A DNA stretch of 64,000 nucleotides from Panacagrimonas sp052389915. GTDB taxonomy: Bacteria > Pseudomonadota > Gammaproteobacteria > Nevskiales > Nevskiaceae. The stretch covers positions 1-64,000 of the forward strand of contig JBQTHL010000076.1 in the NCBI GenBank assembly GCA_052389915.1, given 5' to 3'. The notes beneath the pieces are model-generated. The model did not search any database and had not been told where the DNA came from. It saw only the letters and a list, made by a program, of their open reading frames with translations. Every line of letters begins with the position of its first letter. Positions within the stretch are counted from its first letter, which is position 1. Of the stretch, positions 1-8,470 are shown in pieces. The position numbers were made by a program, and so were the translations under genes.

Positions 1-2
1 CC

Positions 3-1007
3 GAGCAGTTCGGCGGCCTGGGCGCCAGCGGCCTGACCACCGGCATCGTGATCGAGCAGATCGGCTGGGGCGACATCAACGTCAGCTACGTGCCGCTGAT
101 GGCCTCGCTCACCGGCAAGGTGCTGGCGGCGCACGCGCGCCCCGAAATCGCCGAGCGCTGGCTGCCGGCGATGATCCGAGGCGAGAAGATCACCGCGCTG
201 GGCCTGACCGAACCGCGCGGTGGCTCGGATGCCGCCAACCTCGTGCTCAAGGCGCGCCGCGACGGCGACCAGTACGTGCTCAACGGCGAGAAGACCTCCA
301 TCAGCTTTGCCGACCAAGCCGACGCCATCGTGCTGTTCGCCCGCACCGGCACGGTGGAGGACGGGGCGCGCGGCGTCAGCGCCTTCATGGTGCCGCTTGA
401 CCTGCCCGGCATCCAGCGCACGCATTTCAACGATTCCGGTAGCCGCATCATCGGCCGCGGCTCGGTGTTCTTCGACGATGTGCGCATCCCTGCCAACCAC
501 CTGCTCGGCGACGAGGGCAAGGGCTTCATCCAGGTGATGCAGGGCTTCGACTACAGCCGTGTGCTGATCGCCCTGCAGTGCATCGGCTCGGCGCAGGCCT
601 CGCTGGACGAGGCCTGGGCCTACACCAAGGAGCGCATGGCCTTCGGCGCGCCGCTGGCGCAATACCAGGGCGTGACGTTCCCGCTGGCCGAGTACGACAC
701 GCTGATCGAGGCCGCGCGCCAGCTCAGCTACCACGCGCTCGAGCTGCGCGACCACGGCGAGGCGCATACTGCCGAGGCGGCAATGGTGAAGTGGCTGGGC
801 CCCAAGACCGCGGTGGACACCATCCACCAGTGCCTGCTCACCTTCGGCCACTACGGCTGGTCCATGGACCTGCCGCACCAGCAGCGCCTGCGGGACGTGA
901 TGGGCCTGGAGATCGGCGACGGCACCGCCCAGGTGATGAAGCTGATCGTGGCGCGCGAGCGCGTCGGCCGCGTGGCCGTGCAGTACGCCAAGGACAACAA
1001 GAAATGA
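3..1007 (+). CDS. acyl-CoA dehydrogenase (5' end outside window)
   Basis: FAD-dependent desaturation of an acyl-CoA thioester. The reading frame is open from the first bases of the window, so the N-terminal part of the alpha-helical domain is missing; about 334 residues are visible against a usual 380-400. The middle-domain motif LTEPRGGSD and the C-terminal RMAFGAPLAQYQ segment (FAD/dimer contact) are clear. Where medium-chain dehydrogenases have the catalytic Glu in an EGT motif, this protein reads IGDGTAQV, with Asp (codon 918-920). From family recall it resembles the cyclohexanecarboxyl-CoA dehydrogenase (AliB) type, but this cannot be settled by eye. The stop overlaps the next start as ATGA, so it is translationally coupled to the hydratase and is the first visible gene of a long catabolic operon. 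Confidence 0.9.
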   Translation, partial: EQFGGLGASGLTTGIVIEQIGWGDINVSYVPLMASLTGKVLAAHARPEIAERWLPAMIRGEKITALGLTEPRGGSDAANLVLKARRDGDQYVLNGEKTSISFADQADAIVLFARTGTVEDGARGVSAFMVPLDLPGIQRTHFNDSGSRIIGRGSVFFDDVRIPANHLLGDEGKGFIQVMQGFDYSRVLIALQCIGSAQASLDEAWAYTKERMAFGAPLAQYQGVTFPLAEYDTLIEAARQLSYHALELRDHGEAHTAEAAMVKWLGPKTAVDTIHQCLLTFGHYGWSMDLPHQQRLRDVMGLEIGDGTAQVMKLIVARERVGRVAVQYAKDNKK

Positions 1008-1789
1008 GCGCGCCGGTCGTGGCCCGCGTGGACGGGGCCGTTGGCATCCTGGAGCTGGCGCGGCCGGACAAGTTCAACTGCCTGTCGATCGCCGCGTGGC
1101 GCGTCATCGGCGAATCGCTCGCCCAATTCGAGCAGCCCGACTCGGGCGTGCGCGTGGTGCTGATCCGCGCGCAGGGCAAACACTTCTGCACCGGCGCGGA
1201 CCTGGACGAAGTGCAGGGCCTGCGCGCCGACCGTGCCAAGCTGGACACGTTCCTGCGCTGCGGTCACGACGTGCTGCGCGCCATGGAGGCCAGCCCGCTG
1301 CCCATCGTCGCCGCCTGCCAGGGCCTGTGCTTGGCCGGCGGGCTGGAACTCATGCTCGGCTGCGACCTGGTGTTCGCCGCGCGCGGCGCACGCTTCGGCG
1401 ACCAGCACGCGCAGTTCGGGCTGATCCCCGGCTGGGGCGGCAGCCAGCGGCTCACGCGCCTCGTCGGCCTGCGCCGGGCGATGGACCTGTTCTGTAGCGC
1501 ACGCTGGCTGGAAGCCGACACCGCGCTGGCCTGGGGCCTGGTCAACGATGTGATCGACGCCGAGACCCTGCACGAACACGCGCTGGCCTGGTGCCGCACC
1601 GCCGCGGCGCGCAGCGCCTCGGGCCTCGCGGCCACGAAGCGCCTTGCGCGCGAGGGCCTCGACCGGCCTCTGGTGCAAGGGCTGGAGCTGGAGATTTCGC
1701 TGGCGGTGGACGCCCTGCAGGACGCCGATGTCAGCGAGGGCCTGGCCGCGTTCCAGGCCCGCCGCACGCCGGTATTCAAGGCACGCTGA
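1004..1789 (+). CDS. enoyl-CoA hydratase/isomerase family protein
   Basis: Crotonase-fold enzyme of 261 residues, the usual length. The oxyanion-hole segments GKHFCTGADLDEV (residues 59-70) and CLAGGLELMLGCD (109-121) are present. The first catalytic Glu is retained (E115, equivalent to rat ECH Glu144). The second (Glu164, normally PExxLG) is replaced by His135 in FGDQHAQFGLIPG, so a plain hydratase mechanism is uncertain. The start is the ATG inside the ATGA overlap with the dehydrogenase. By position it is a candidate hydratase for the product of the carboxylase encoded next, comparable to LiuC or AtuE; this is inference. Confidence 0.85.
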   Translation: MSAPVVARVDGAVGILELARPDKFNCLSIAAWRVIGESLAQFEQPDSGVRVVLIRAQGKHFCTGADLDEVQGLRADRAKLDTFLRCGHDVLRAMEASPLPIVAACQGLCLAGGLELMLGCDLVFAARGARFGDQHAQFGLIPGWGGSQRLTRLVGLRRAMDLFCSARWLEADTALAWGLVNDVIDAETLHEHALAWCRTAAARSASGLAATKRLAREGLDRPLVQGLELEISLAVDALQDADVSEGLAAFQARRTPVFKAR

Positions 1790-1828
1790 AGGCGCCCCGA
1801 AACCCCAACTGCAAGCAATCGAGAATCG

Positions 1829-3436
1829 ATGGGCATCCTCAACTCGCGCGTTTCACCGCGCAGCGACAGCTTCACCCAGAACCGCGCCGCCTATGCCGAA
1901 CGCATCACGCGCCTGCAGGCGCTGCGCGCCGCGGCGCGCGCCGGCGGGCCGGAGAAGATGCGCGCCAAGCACCTGGCGCGGAACAAGGTGCTGCCGCGCG
2001 ACCGCATCGAGCTGCTGGTGGACCCCGGCTCGCCGTTCCTGGAACTGGGCGAGCTGATCGGCGACGGCCACTACGAGGGCGTGCCGCCTGGCGCGGGCAT
2101 CATCACCGGCGTGGGCATCGTGTCCGGCCGGCCGTGCATGATCATCGCCAACGACGCCACGGTGAAGGGCGGCACCTACTTCGGCCTCACCTGCAAGAAG
2201 CACGTCCGCGCGCAGACCTTTGCATGGCAGCACCGCCTGCCCTGTATCACGCTGGTGGACAGCGGCGGCGCCTTCCTGCCGGACATGGCCAACATCTTCC
2301 CGGACGACGGCCAGTTCGGTTCGATCTTCCACAACCAGGTCGGCATGTCCGGCGACGGCATCCCGCAGATTGCCGTGGTGATGGGCCCCTGCACCGCGGG
2401 CGGCGCGTACATCCCGGCGCTGTGCGACGAGGTGGTGATCGTGCGCGGCCAGGGCTTCATGTACCTGGGCGGCCCGGAACTCACCTATGCCGCGACCAGC
2501 GAGGTGGTGGACAACGAGACGCTCGGCGGCGCGGCCATGCACTGCGGCAAGAGCGGTGTCACCGACCACATCGCCGAAGACGACCGCCACGCGCTGCTGA
2601 TCGCGCGCAACATCGTGCGCGAACTCGGCCAGGCGCCGGCCTCGCGCCGACGACAGGAGCCTTCACGCCCACCGCGCTTCGACCCGGCAGAGATTTACGG
2701 CATCGTCTCGCGCGATCCCAAATACCCCACCGACACGCGCGAGATCCTCGCGCGGCTGGTGGACGACAGCGAGTTTCAGGAGTTCAAGCCGCTCTACGGC
2801 GAGACCCTGCTGACCGGTTTCGCGCGCATTCACGGCTACCAGATCGGCATCCTCGCCAACAACGGCGTGCTGTTCCCGGAAAGTGCGATGAAGGGCACGC
2901 ACTTCATCAGCCTGTGCTGCCAGCGCGACATCCCGCTGCTGTTCGTCAGCGACGTCACCGGCTTCATGGTAGGCAAGGACGTGGAGCAGGTCGGCATCGC
3001 CAAGCACGGCGCCAAGATGATCACGGCGATGAGTTCCGCGCGGGTGCCCAAGTACACGCTCAACATCGGTGCGTCCTACGGCGCGGGGTACCTGGCCATG
3101 TGTGGCCGGCCGTTCAAGCCCACGGCGATGTTCGCCTGGCCCAACGGCCGCTCCGCGATCATGGGCCCCGACCAAGCGGCAATGGTGCTCGCGTTGGTGC
3201 GCGAGACCAACCTCAAGGCCGAGGGCAAGACCTGGACCGCCGAGGAACAGGAGGCCTTCAAGGCGCCCACGCGCAAGATCTACGAGGACTTCCAGGGCGC
3301 GCACAACTTCGCCAGCCACGGCTGGATCGACGGCGTGATCGACCCGCTGGAGACCCGCGCCACGCTCGCGCTGCTGCTGGAACTCGCCGCCCGCGTGCCC
3401 CCGCGCGAAACGAATTTCGGCGTGTTCCGCTTCTGA
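1829..3436 (+). CDS. acyl-CoA carboxylase, carboxyltransferase (beta) subunit
   Basis: Carboxyltransferase subunit of a biotin-dependent acyl-CoA carboxylase of the methylcrotonyl/geranyl-CoA type; it moves the carboxyl group from biotin to the acyl-CoA. The 535 residues match MccB and AtuC lengths. Two crotonase-like halves are visible: the N half with TLVDSGGAFLPDM and the glycine-rich MGPCTAGGAYIPALCDE, then LGGPELTYAATSEVVD; the C half with GASYGAGYLAMCGRPFKP. A start ATG at 1829 follows a 39-nt gap. Its stop overlaps the alpha-subunit start (TGATG). Neighbouring lyase and AtuG-like genes favour a branched or terpenoid acyl-CoA over propionyl-CoA, but methylcrotonyl-CoA cannot be excluded. 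Confidence 0.92.
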   Translation: MGILNSRVSPRSDSFTQNRAAYAERITRLQALRAAARAGGPEKMRAKHLARNKVLPRDRIELLVDPGSPFLELGELIGDGHYEGVPPGAGIITGVGIVSGRPCMIIANDATVKGGTYFGLTCKKHVRAQTFAWQHRLPCITLVDSGGAFLPDMANIFPDDGQFGSIFHNQVGMSGDGIPQIAVVMGPCTAGGAYIPALCDEVVIVRGQGFMYLGGPELTYAATSEVVDNETLGGAAMHCGKSGVTDHIAEDDRHALLIARNIVRELGQAPASRRRQEPSRPPRFDPAEIYGIVSRDPKYPTDTREILARLVDDSEFQEFKPLYGETLLTGFARIHGYQIGILANNGVLFPESAMKGTHFISLCCQRDIPLLFVSDVTGFMVGKDVEQVGIAKHGAKMITAMSSARVPKYTLNIGASYGAGYLAMCGRPFKPTAMFAWPNGRSAIMGPDQAAMVLALVRETNLKAEGKTWTAEEQEAFKAPTRKIYEDFQGAHNFASHGWIDGVIDPLETRATLALLLELAARVPPRETNFGVFRF

Positions 3437-5451
3437 TGCCTGCCGCCATGAAACCCATCCGCAAGGTTTTGATCGCCAACCGTGGCGAAATCGCCTGCCG
3501 CATCGCCCGCACCTGCCGCCGCCTGGGCATGGCCGTGGCCGGCGTGCATTCCAGCGCCGACGCGCGCGCACGCCACGTCCGAGAGCTGGGCGAGTCCCAC
3601 CTCATCGGCGATGCCGCGCCCAGCGCCAGTTATCTCAACGTCGAGGCGATCATTGCCGCCGCGCGGCGTGCGGGAGCGGACGCGATTCACCCCGGCTACG
3701 GCTTCGTCTCCGAGAATCCCGCGTTCGTGCGCGCCGTCGAGGCCGCCGGGCTGGTGTTCATTGGCCCCACCGCCGAGACCATGGAACGCTTGGGCGGCAA
3801 GGCCTCGGCCAAGCGCGAGGCGCAGAAACTCGACATTCCCACCGTGCCCGGCGACACCACCGGCCTGTCCGACCCGGCGCAGGTCGCTGCCGAGGTGCGC
3901 GCCTGCGGCCTGCCGGCGCTGCTCAAGGCGGTGGCCGGCGGCGGCGGTCGCGGCATGGCGCTGATTGAAACGCTCGACGGCCTCGACACGCGCATCGACA
4001 GCGCCATGCGCGAGGCCGCTCAGGCCTTCGGCAGCGGCGAGATGATCGTCGAGCGCTACCTGCCCGAGGTGCGGCATATCGAAGTGCAGGTAGCGGGCGA
4101 CGGACAGGGCGGCGCGATCCATCTCTACGAGCGCGAATGCTCGCTGCAGCGCCGTCACCAGAAGGTGATCGAGGAAGCCCCCTCGGCCGGATTGGAGGCG
4201 GGCTTGCGGGCGCGAATCCTGGAGGACGCGCGCCGGCTCGCCGCCGCGCTGCGCTATCGCGGCCTGGGCACGGTGGAGTTCATCGTCTCCGGCAGCGACT
4301 ACTACTTCCTGGAGGTCAACCCGCGCCTGCAGGTCGAGCATCCGGTGACCGAGGAAGTCACCGGACTGGACCTGGTGGAACTGCAACTGCGCATCGCCGC
4401 CACCGGCTCGCTCGGACTCACCCAGGAACAGGTGCGGGTGCAGGGCCATGCCTTCGAGGCGCGCATCTACGCCGAGGATGCCGACGCGGGCTTCCTGCCC
4501 GGCGCCGGCCGGATGCACTGGCTGCGCTTCCCCGAATCGCTGCTGCGCGTGGAGAGCGGCGTGGATTCCGGCGACGAGATCACGCCGTTCTACGACCCCA
4601 TGATCGCCAAGCTGGTCAGCCGCGGCGATACCCGCGCCGAGGCGCTGGATCGCCTGAGCGCGGGACTGGTCGCCACCGACGTGGTGGGCCTGACCACCAA
4701 TGTCGGCTTTCTGCGCACCTTGCTGGCCTGGCCGGAGACCGTGCAGGGGCGCATGCACACGCGGCTGATCGACCAGCGCTGGGCACCGGGAACGGAAGCG
4801 TCCCCCGTTGCGTCGGACGAGGCCCTGGCCGCTGTAGGGCTGAACTGGCTGCGGCGCGAGCGCGGGCGCTGCGACTGGGGCGTTTGGACGCAGCCCGAGT
4901 TCATCGGCTGGCGCACGCGCGCCGGAGAGCCCGGCCCTTCCACCCAGCCGGCGGTGATCCTGGGTTTGGCGGGCCGCAGCTGCGCGGTGCACTTCTCCGC
5001 GCCCGACGCCGCCGGCATCATCACGCTGCGCCTCGTGGAGCCGCAGCGCGACCGGAGTTTGCGCGCGCGACTGGAGATCGTCGGCCAGGGCCTGGTACGC
5101 CTGCACACCGAGGCCCTGACGCGCGAGCTGCGCCTGTTCGTGGAGGGGGCCGCCACCCTGGTGCACGACGCGCAGGGCAGCTGGCGGGTACAGACCACCG
5201 CCCCGCTGGCGGCGGCCGCCGCCGCGTCGGTGAAGGAAAGCGCGCTCAAGGCGCCGATGATGGGCAAGGTCGTGGCCGTGCTCGCCGCCGAAGGCGACTC
5301 CGTGATCGCCGGCCAGACTGTGATCGTGCTCGAGTCGATGAAGATGGAACTGCAAGTACTGGCCGAACGCGGCGGCCGGCTCGGTGCGCTGCGCTGCGCC
5401 CCCGGCGACATGGTCGGCCGCGGCGACGTGCTGTGCGAAGTCGGTGACTGA
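3436..5451 (+). CDS. acyl-CoA carboxylase, biotin carboxylase/BCCP (alpha) subunit
   Basis: Biotin carboxylase plus biotin carrier protein in one 671-residue chain, the architecture of MccA/AtuF. The N-terminal PIRKVLIANRGEIA and the ATP-grasp glycine loop GGGGRG (around residue 167) are present, as is the catalytic EVNPRLQVEHPVTE segment near residue 293. The C-terminal biotinyl domain carries LESMKMEL with the biotin-accepting Lys at about residue 636 (codon 5341-5343). The start ATG overlaps the beta-subunit stop; an in-frame ATG lies 12 nt downstream. Together with the beta subunit it forms a complete ATP-dependent carboxylase. The substrate is not fixed by sequence alone. Confidence 0.93.
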   Translation: MPAAMKPIRKVLIANRGEIACRIARTCRRLGMAVAGVHSSADARARHVRELGESHLIGDAAPSASYLNVEAIIAAARRAGADAIHPGYGFVSENPAFVRAVEAAGLVFIGPTAETMERLGGKASAKREAQKLDIPTVPGDTTGLSDPAQVAAEVRACGLPALLKAVAGGGGRGMALIETLDGLDTRIDSAMREAAQAFGSGEMIVERYLPEVRHIEVQVAGDGQGGAIHLYERECSLQRRHQKVIEEAPSAGLEAGLRARILEDARRLAAALRYRGLGTVEFIVSGSDYYFLEVNPRLQVEHPVTEEVTGLDLVELQLRIAATGSLGLTQEQVRVQGHAFEARIYAEDADAGFLPGAGRMHWLRFPESLLRVESGVDSGDEITPFYDPMIAKLVSRGDTRAEALDRLSAGLVATDVVGLTTNVGFLRTLLAWPETVQGRMHTRLIDQRWAPGTEASPVASDEALAAVGLNWLRRERGRCDWGVWTQPEFIGWRTRAGEPGPSTQPAVILGLAGRSCAVHFSAPDAAGIITLRLVEPQRDRSLRARLEIVGQGLVRLHTEALTRELRLFVEGAATLVHDAQGSWRVQTTAPLAAAAAASVKESALKAPMMGKVVAVLAAEGDSVIAGQTVIVLESMKMELQVLAERGGRLGALRCAPGDMVGRGDVLCEVGD

Positions 5452-5511
5452 ACGCCCCACCCCACCCGCGCAGGCGGAACGAAAGCACGGAACTAATCCA
5501 GGAGCATCCCG

Positions 5512-6501
5512 ATGAACGATTTCCCCAAAAAGGTCGAATTCCACGAAGAAGGCGTGCGCGAGGGCTTCCAGATGGAGCCCGTCACCTATCCGCGCGAGCA
5601 GCGCGTGGCCCTGCTCGACGCGCTGTCCGAAACCGGGCTGGCGCAAATCCAGGTCGGTTCGCTGGTGAATCCGCGCAAGGTGCCGCAGATGGCCGACACC
5701 CTGGAGCTGTTCGCGGAGATCAAGAAGAACCCGAAGGTGCGCTATACCCTGCTGTGGCTCAACGAGTCCGGCTACCAGAAGGCGCGCGAGGTGCGCGGTG
5801 CGTTCAACCACGCGCCGCTGATGTACTACTTGACCGACGCCTTCGCCATGCGCAACAACAACCGCACGGCGGCGGACATGCGCGCCGAGCAGGAAGTGTG
5901 GCTCGACCGCTATCTGGCCGATGGCGCGACGGTGCAGAAGGTCTACGTGATGACCGCCTGGGGCTGCAACCTGGGCGGGCCGGTGTCGCTGCAGACCGTG
6001 ACCGACGCCTTCAAGCACGCCATCGGCCTGTTCCGCGCACGCAATCTGCCGATTCCGCCGCTGTACCTGGCCGACACGATGGGCTGGGCCAATCCGGAAG
6101 AGGTCAAGCGGCGCATCGGCGCGGTGCGCGAGCTGGCCCCGGAAGCCAAGATCGGACTGCACCTGCACGACACCCGCGGCCTGGGTGGCGCCAACGTCTA
6201 CGCCGCGCTGTCGATGGGCGTGACGCTGTTCGACGCCTCCGTCGCCGGCCTGGGCGGCTGCCCTTTCGCCGGCCACAAGGCCCGCCAGACCTCCGGCAAC
6301 GTCTGCACCGAGGACATGGTGTTCCTCTGCCACGAGCTGGGCATCGAGACCGGCATCCACCTGGAAAAGCTCATTGAGGCCTCGCGCATGGCCGAGGAGA
6401 TCATCGGCCGGCCGCTGATGGGCCGCGTGATGCACAGCGGCTCGCTCAAGGCCTTCCGCGAGGGCAAGGCCGCCGACAGCGTCTGCGTGTCGGCGCCCTG
6501 A
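5512..6501 (+). CDS. HMG-CoA lyase-like DRE-TIM metallolyase
   Basis: A 329-residue TIM-barrel lyase of the hydroxymethylglutaryl-CoA lyase family, expected to split a 3-hydroxy-3-methylglutaryl-type thioester into acetyl-CoA or acetate and an oxo product. Conserved: the metal-binding HLHD (H217, H219) and the Cys loop AGLGGCPFA (C250) followed by SGN and TED. Divergent: the R-D-G motif reads R16-E17-G18, the Glu in the next strand (human Glu72) is Q47, and the Cys loop carries about three extra residues. These changes suggest a substrate other than HMG-CoA, such as a longer isohexenyl analogue. A good AGGAG precedes the start. It lies directly after the carboxylase genes, as expected if it acts later in the same pathway. 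Confidence 0.85.
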   Translation: MNDFPKKVEFHEEGVREGFQMEPVTYPREQRVALLDALSETGLAQIQVGSLVNPRKVPQMADTLELFAEIKKNPKVRYTLLWLNESGYQKAREVRGAFNHAPLMYYLTDAFAMRNNNRTAADMRAEQEVWLDRYLADGATVQKVYVMTAWGCNLGGPVSLQTVTDAFKHAIGLFRARNLPIPPLYLADTMGWANPEEVKRRIGAVRELAPEAKIGLHLHDTRGLGGANVYAALSMGVTLFDASVAGLGGCPFAGHKARQTSGNVCTEDMVFLCHELGIETGIHLEKLIEASRMAEEIIGRPLMGRVMHSGSLKAFREGKAADSVCVSAP

Positions 6502-6547
6502 GCACGCGCCGTTTCGGTTTCACCCCCGCACCACACCGGAGAACGTC

Positions 6548-7300
6548 ATGGGACGCGTACAGGACAAGGTCATTCTCATCTCGGGCGGCGCCATGGGCAT
6601 GGGCCGCGCACACGGCGAGCTGCTGGCGCGCGAAGGCGGGAAGGTGATTCTCGCCGACGTCAACGCCCAGGCCGGTGAGGCAGCCGCCGCCGCCATCCGC
6701 GCCGCAGGCGGCAAGGCCGAGTTCGCGAGCCTGGACGTCACCAGCGAAACGCAGTGGCAGCAGGTGGTGGGCGACGTCGTTGCGCGCCACGGGCACATCA
6801 ACGTGCTGGTCAACAACGCCGGCATCCTGCTGTCCAAGAGCCTGATGGACACCAGCACGGCGGAGTGGGACCGCGTGTTCGACGTCAACGTGCGCGGCGT
6901 GTTCTTCGGCACGCGCGCCGTGGTGCCGGCCATGCAGGAAGCCGGCGGCGGATCGATCATCAACATCTCGTCGATCTACGGCATCATCGGCGCGCCCATG
7001 GCCGCGGCCTACCAGGCGTCCAAGGGCGCGGTGCGGCTGATGTCCAAGAGCTGCGCGGTGGATCTCTCGCCGTTCAACATCCGCGTCAACTCCGTGCACC
7101 CCGGTGTGATCGACACGCCGATGACCAAGGATCTGCTCTCGCAGCCGCAGTTCCGCGACGCCGCCCTGGCCATGACTCTAGCGCGCCGGCCGGCACGCCC
7201 CGAAGAAGTCTCGCAGGTCGTGCTGTTCCTGGCCTCGGACGAATCCTCCTACGTCGTCGGCGCGGAACTCGTCGTCGACGGCGGCTACACCACGATGTGA
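6548..7300 (+). CDS. SDR family oxidoreductase
   Basis: Classical short-chain dehydrogenase/reductase of 250 residues. Visible are the nucleotide-binding glycines (SGGAMGMG, residues 12-19), NNAG (89-92), the catalytic Ser in NISSIYG, and YQASK (Y155, K159), and a C-terminal GAELVVDGGYTT. Most SDRs of this type oxidise a secondary alcohol with NAD, for example a cyclic 2-hydroxyacyl-CoA or a steroid/terpene alcohol; substrate unknown. GGAG sits 5-8 nt before the ATG. It lies between the lyase-like gene and the second acyl-CoA dehydrogenase in the same orientation and probably in the same transcript. Confidence 0.88.
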   Translation: MGRVQDKVILISGGAMGMGRAHGELLAREGGKVILADVNAQAGEAAAAAIRAAGGKAEFASLDVTSETQWQQVVGDVVARHGHINVLVNNAGILLSKSLMDTSTAEWDRVFDVNVRGVFFGTRAVVPAMQEAGGGSIINISSIYGIIGAPMAAAYQASKGAVRLMSKSCAVDLSPFNIRVNSVHPGVIDTPMTKDLLSQPQFRDAALAMTLARRPARPEEVSQVVLFLASDESSYVVGAELVVDGGYTTM

Positions 7301-7322
7301 TTCCGTAACCCAGCCAACCGAC

Positions 7323-8468
7323 ATGAACGAGCTGCCCTTTCTCACCGAAGACCACGAGTGCTTCCGCGACACCCTGCGCCGCTTCATCCAGACCGAGGTC
7401 GTGCCGAACGCCGATGCCTGGGAGGACGCGGGCAAGGTGCCGCGCGAGGTGCTGCGCAAGCTCGGCGAGCTGGGCTATCTGGGCATCCGCTATCCCGCGG
7501 CCTACGGCGGCGCCGAGCTGGACACGATCTACAGCGCCATCCTGGCCGAGGAACTCGGCCGCTCCACCTTCGGCGGCTTCGCCGTCACGGTGCTGGTACA
7601 CACCGACATGGCCTCGCCACACCTGGGCAACTTCGGCAATCCCGAGCAGCTCGCGCGCTGGATGCCGGGCATCATCAGCGGCAAGACCATCTGCGCGGTG
7701 GCGGTGACCGAGCCCGACGCAGGCTCCGACGTGGCCGGTATCAAGGCCCGCGCGGTGCGCGACGGCGATCACTACGTGCTTACCGGCACCAAGATGTTCA
7801 TCACCAACGGCGTGCACGGCGACCTGTACTTCGTCGGCGTCAAGACCGATACCAGCGTCAAGGGCTCGCGCGGCATCTCGATCTTCGCCGTGGAGAAGGG
7901 CACGCCCGGCTTCAGCGTGGGCCGCAGCCTGAAGAAAACCGGCTGGCTGTGCTCCGACACCGCCGAACTGGTGTTCGACCAGTGCCGCGTTCCCGCCGCC
8001 AACCTGATCGGCGGCGAGAACAAGGGCTTCTACTCGATCATGCGCAACTTCCAGAACGAGCGCATCGTGCTGGGTACGCAGGCCATGGGCGAGGCGCAGC
8101 AGGCGCTGGATCTCACGGTGGACTACGTGCGCAATCGCAAGGCCTTCGGCGGCGTGCTCTGGGACAAGCAGGTCATCCGCCAGCGCCTGGCGATGCTCTC
8201 GGCCAAGGTCGCGGCCGGCCGCCAGCTCGCCTACCAGGCGGCGTGGACGGACGCGCAGGGCCGCGAGTGCGTCAAGGAAGTCTCGATGGTCAAGGCCTAC
8301 TGCGGCGAGCTGGTCAACGAGGTCATGTACACCTGTCAGCAGTTCCACGGCGGCATGAGCTACGTACGCGAGACCGCCATCGAGCGCATGGCGCGCGACG
8401 CGCGCATCCAGGCCATCGGCGGCGGCGCCACCGAGGTCATGCTCGAAGAAGTGGCCAAGCGGCTTTGA
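7323..8468 (+). CDS. acyl-CoA dehydrogenase (citronellyl-/long-chain type)
   Basis: Full-length acyl-CoA dehydrogenase, 381 residues. The middle-domain VTEPDAGSD is at about residues 128-136 and the C-terminal RKAFGGVLWDKQ segment is present. The usual catalytic Glu position reads IGGGATEVM, without Glu. Instead FQNERIVLG places a Glu at about residue 246, the helix-G site used by isovaleryl-CoA and long-chain dehydrogenases. That pattern, plus cluster context, agrees with a branched-chain or citronellyl-CoA (AtuD-like) dehydrogenase; the substrate remains inferred. The gene is 22 nt after the SDR and 2 nt before the next start. Confidence 0.9.
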   Translation: MNELPFLTEDHECFRDTLRRFIQTEVVPNADAWEDAGKVPREVLRKLGELGYLGIRYPAAYGGAELDTIYSAILAEELGRSTFGGFAVTVLVHTDMASPHLGNFGNPEQLARWMPGIISGKTICAVAVTEPDAGSDVAGIKARAVRDGDHYVLTGTKMFITNGVHGDLYFVGVKTDTSVKGSRGISIFAVEKGTPGFSVGRSLKKTGWLCSDTAELVFDQCRVPAANLIGGENKGFYSIMRNFQNERIVLGTQAMGEAQQALDLTVDYVRNRKAFGGVLWDKQVIRQRLAMLSAKVAAGRQLAYQAAWTDAQGRECVKEVSMVKAYCGELVNEVMYTCQQFHGGMSYVRETAIERMARDARIQAIGGGATEVMLEEVAKRL

Positions 8469-8470
8469 AC

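Noticed and set aside
1829..5451. Propionyl- or acetyl-CoA carboxylase call
   Set aside because: The beta-subunit length and sequence pattern and the lyase/AtuG-like neighbours fit the methylcrotonyl/geranyl group better.
3280..6435. Very long (over 1000 codons) open frame on the minus strand
   Set aside because: It lies opposite the carboxylase and lyase genes, is His/Ala/Gly/Arg-rich without any family motif, and is explained by the codon bias of GC-rich DNA.
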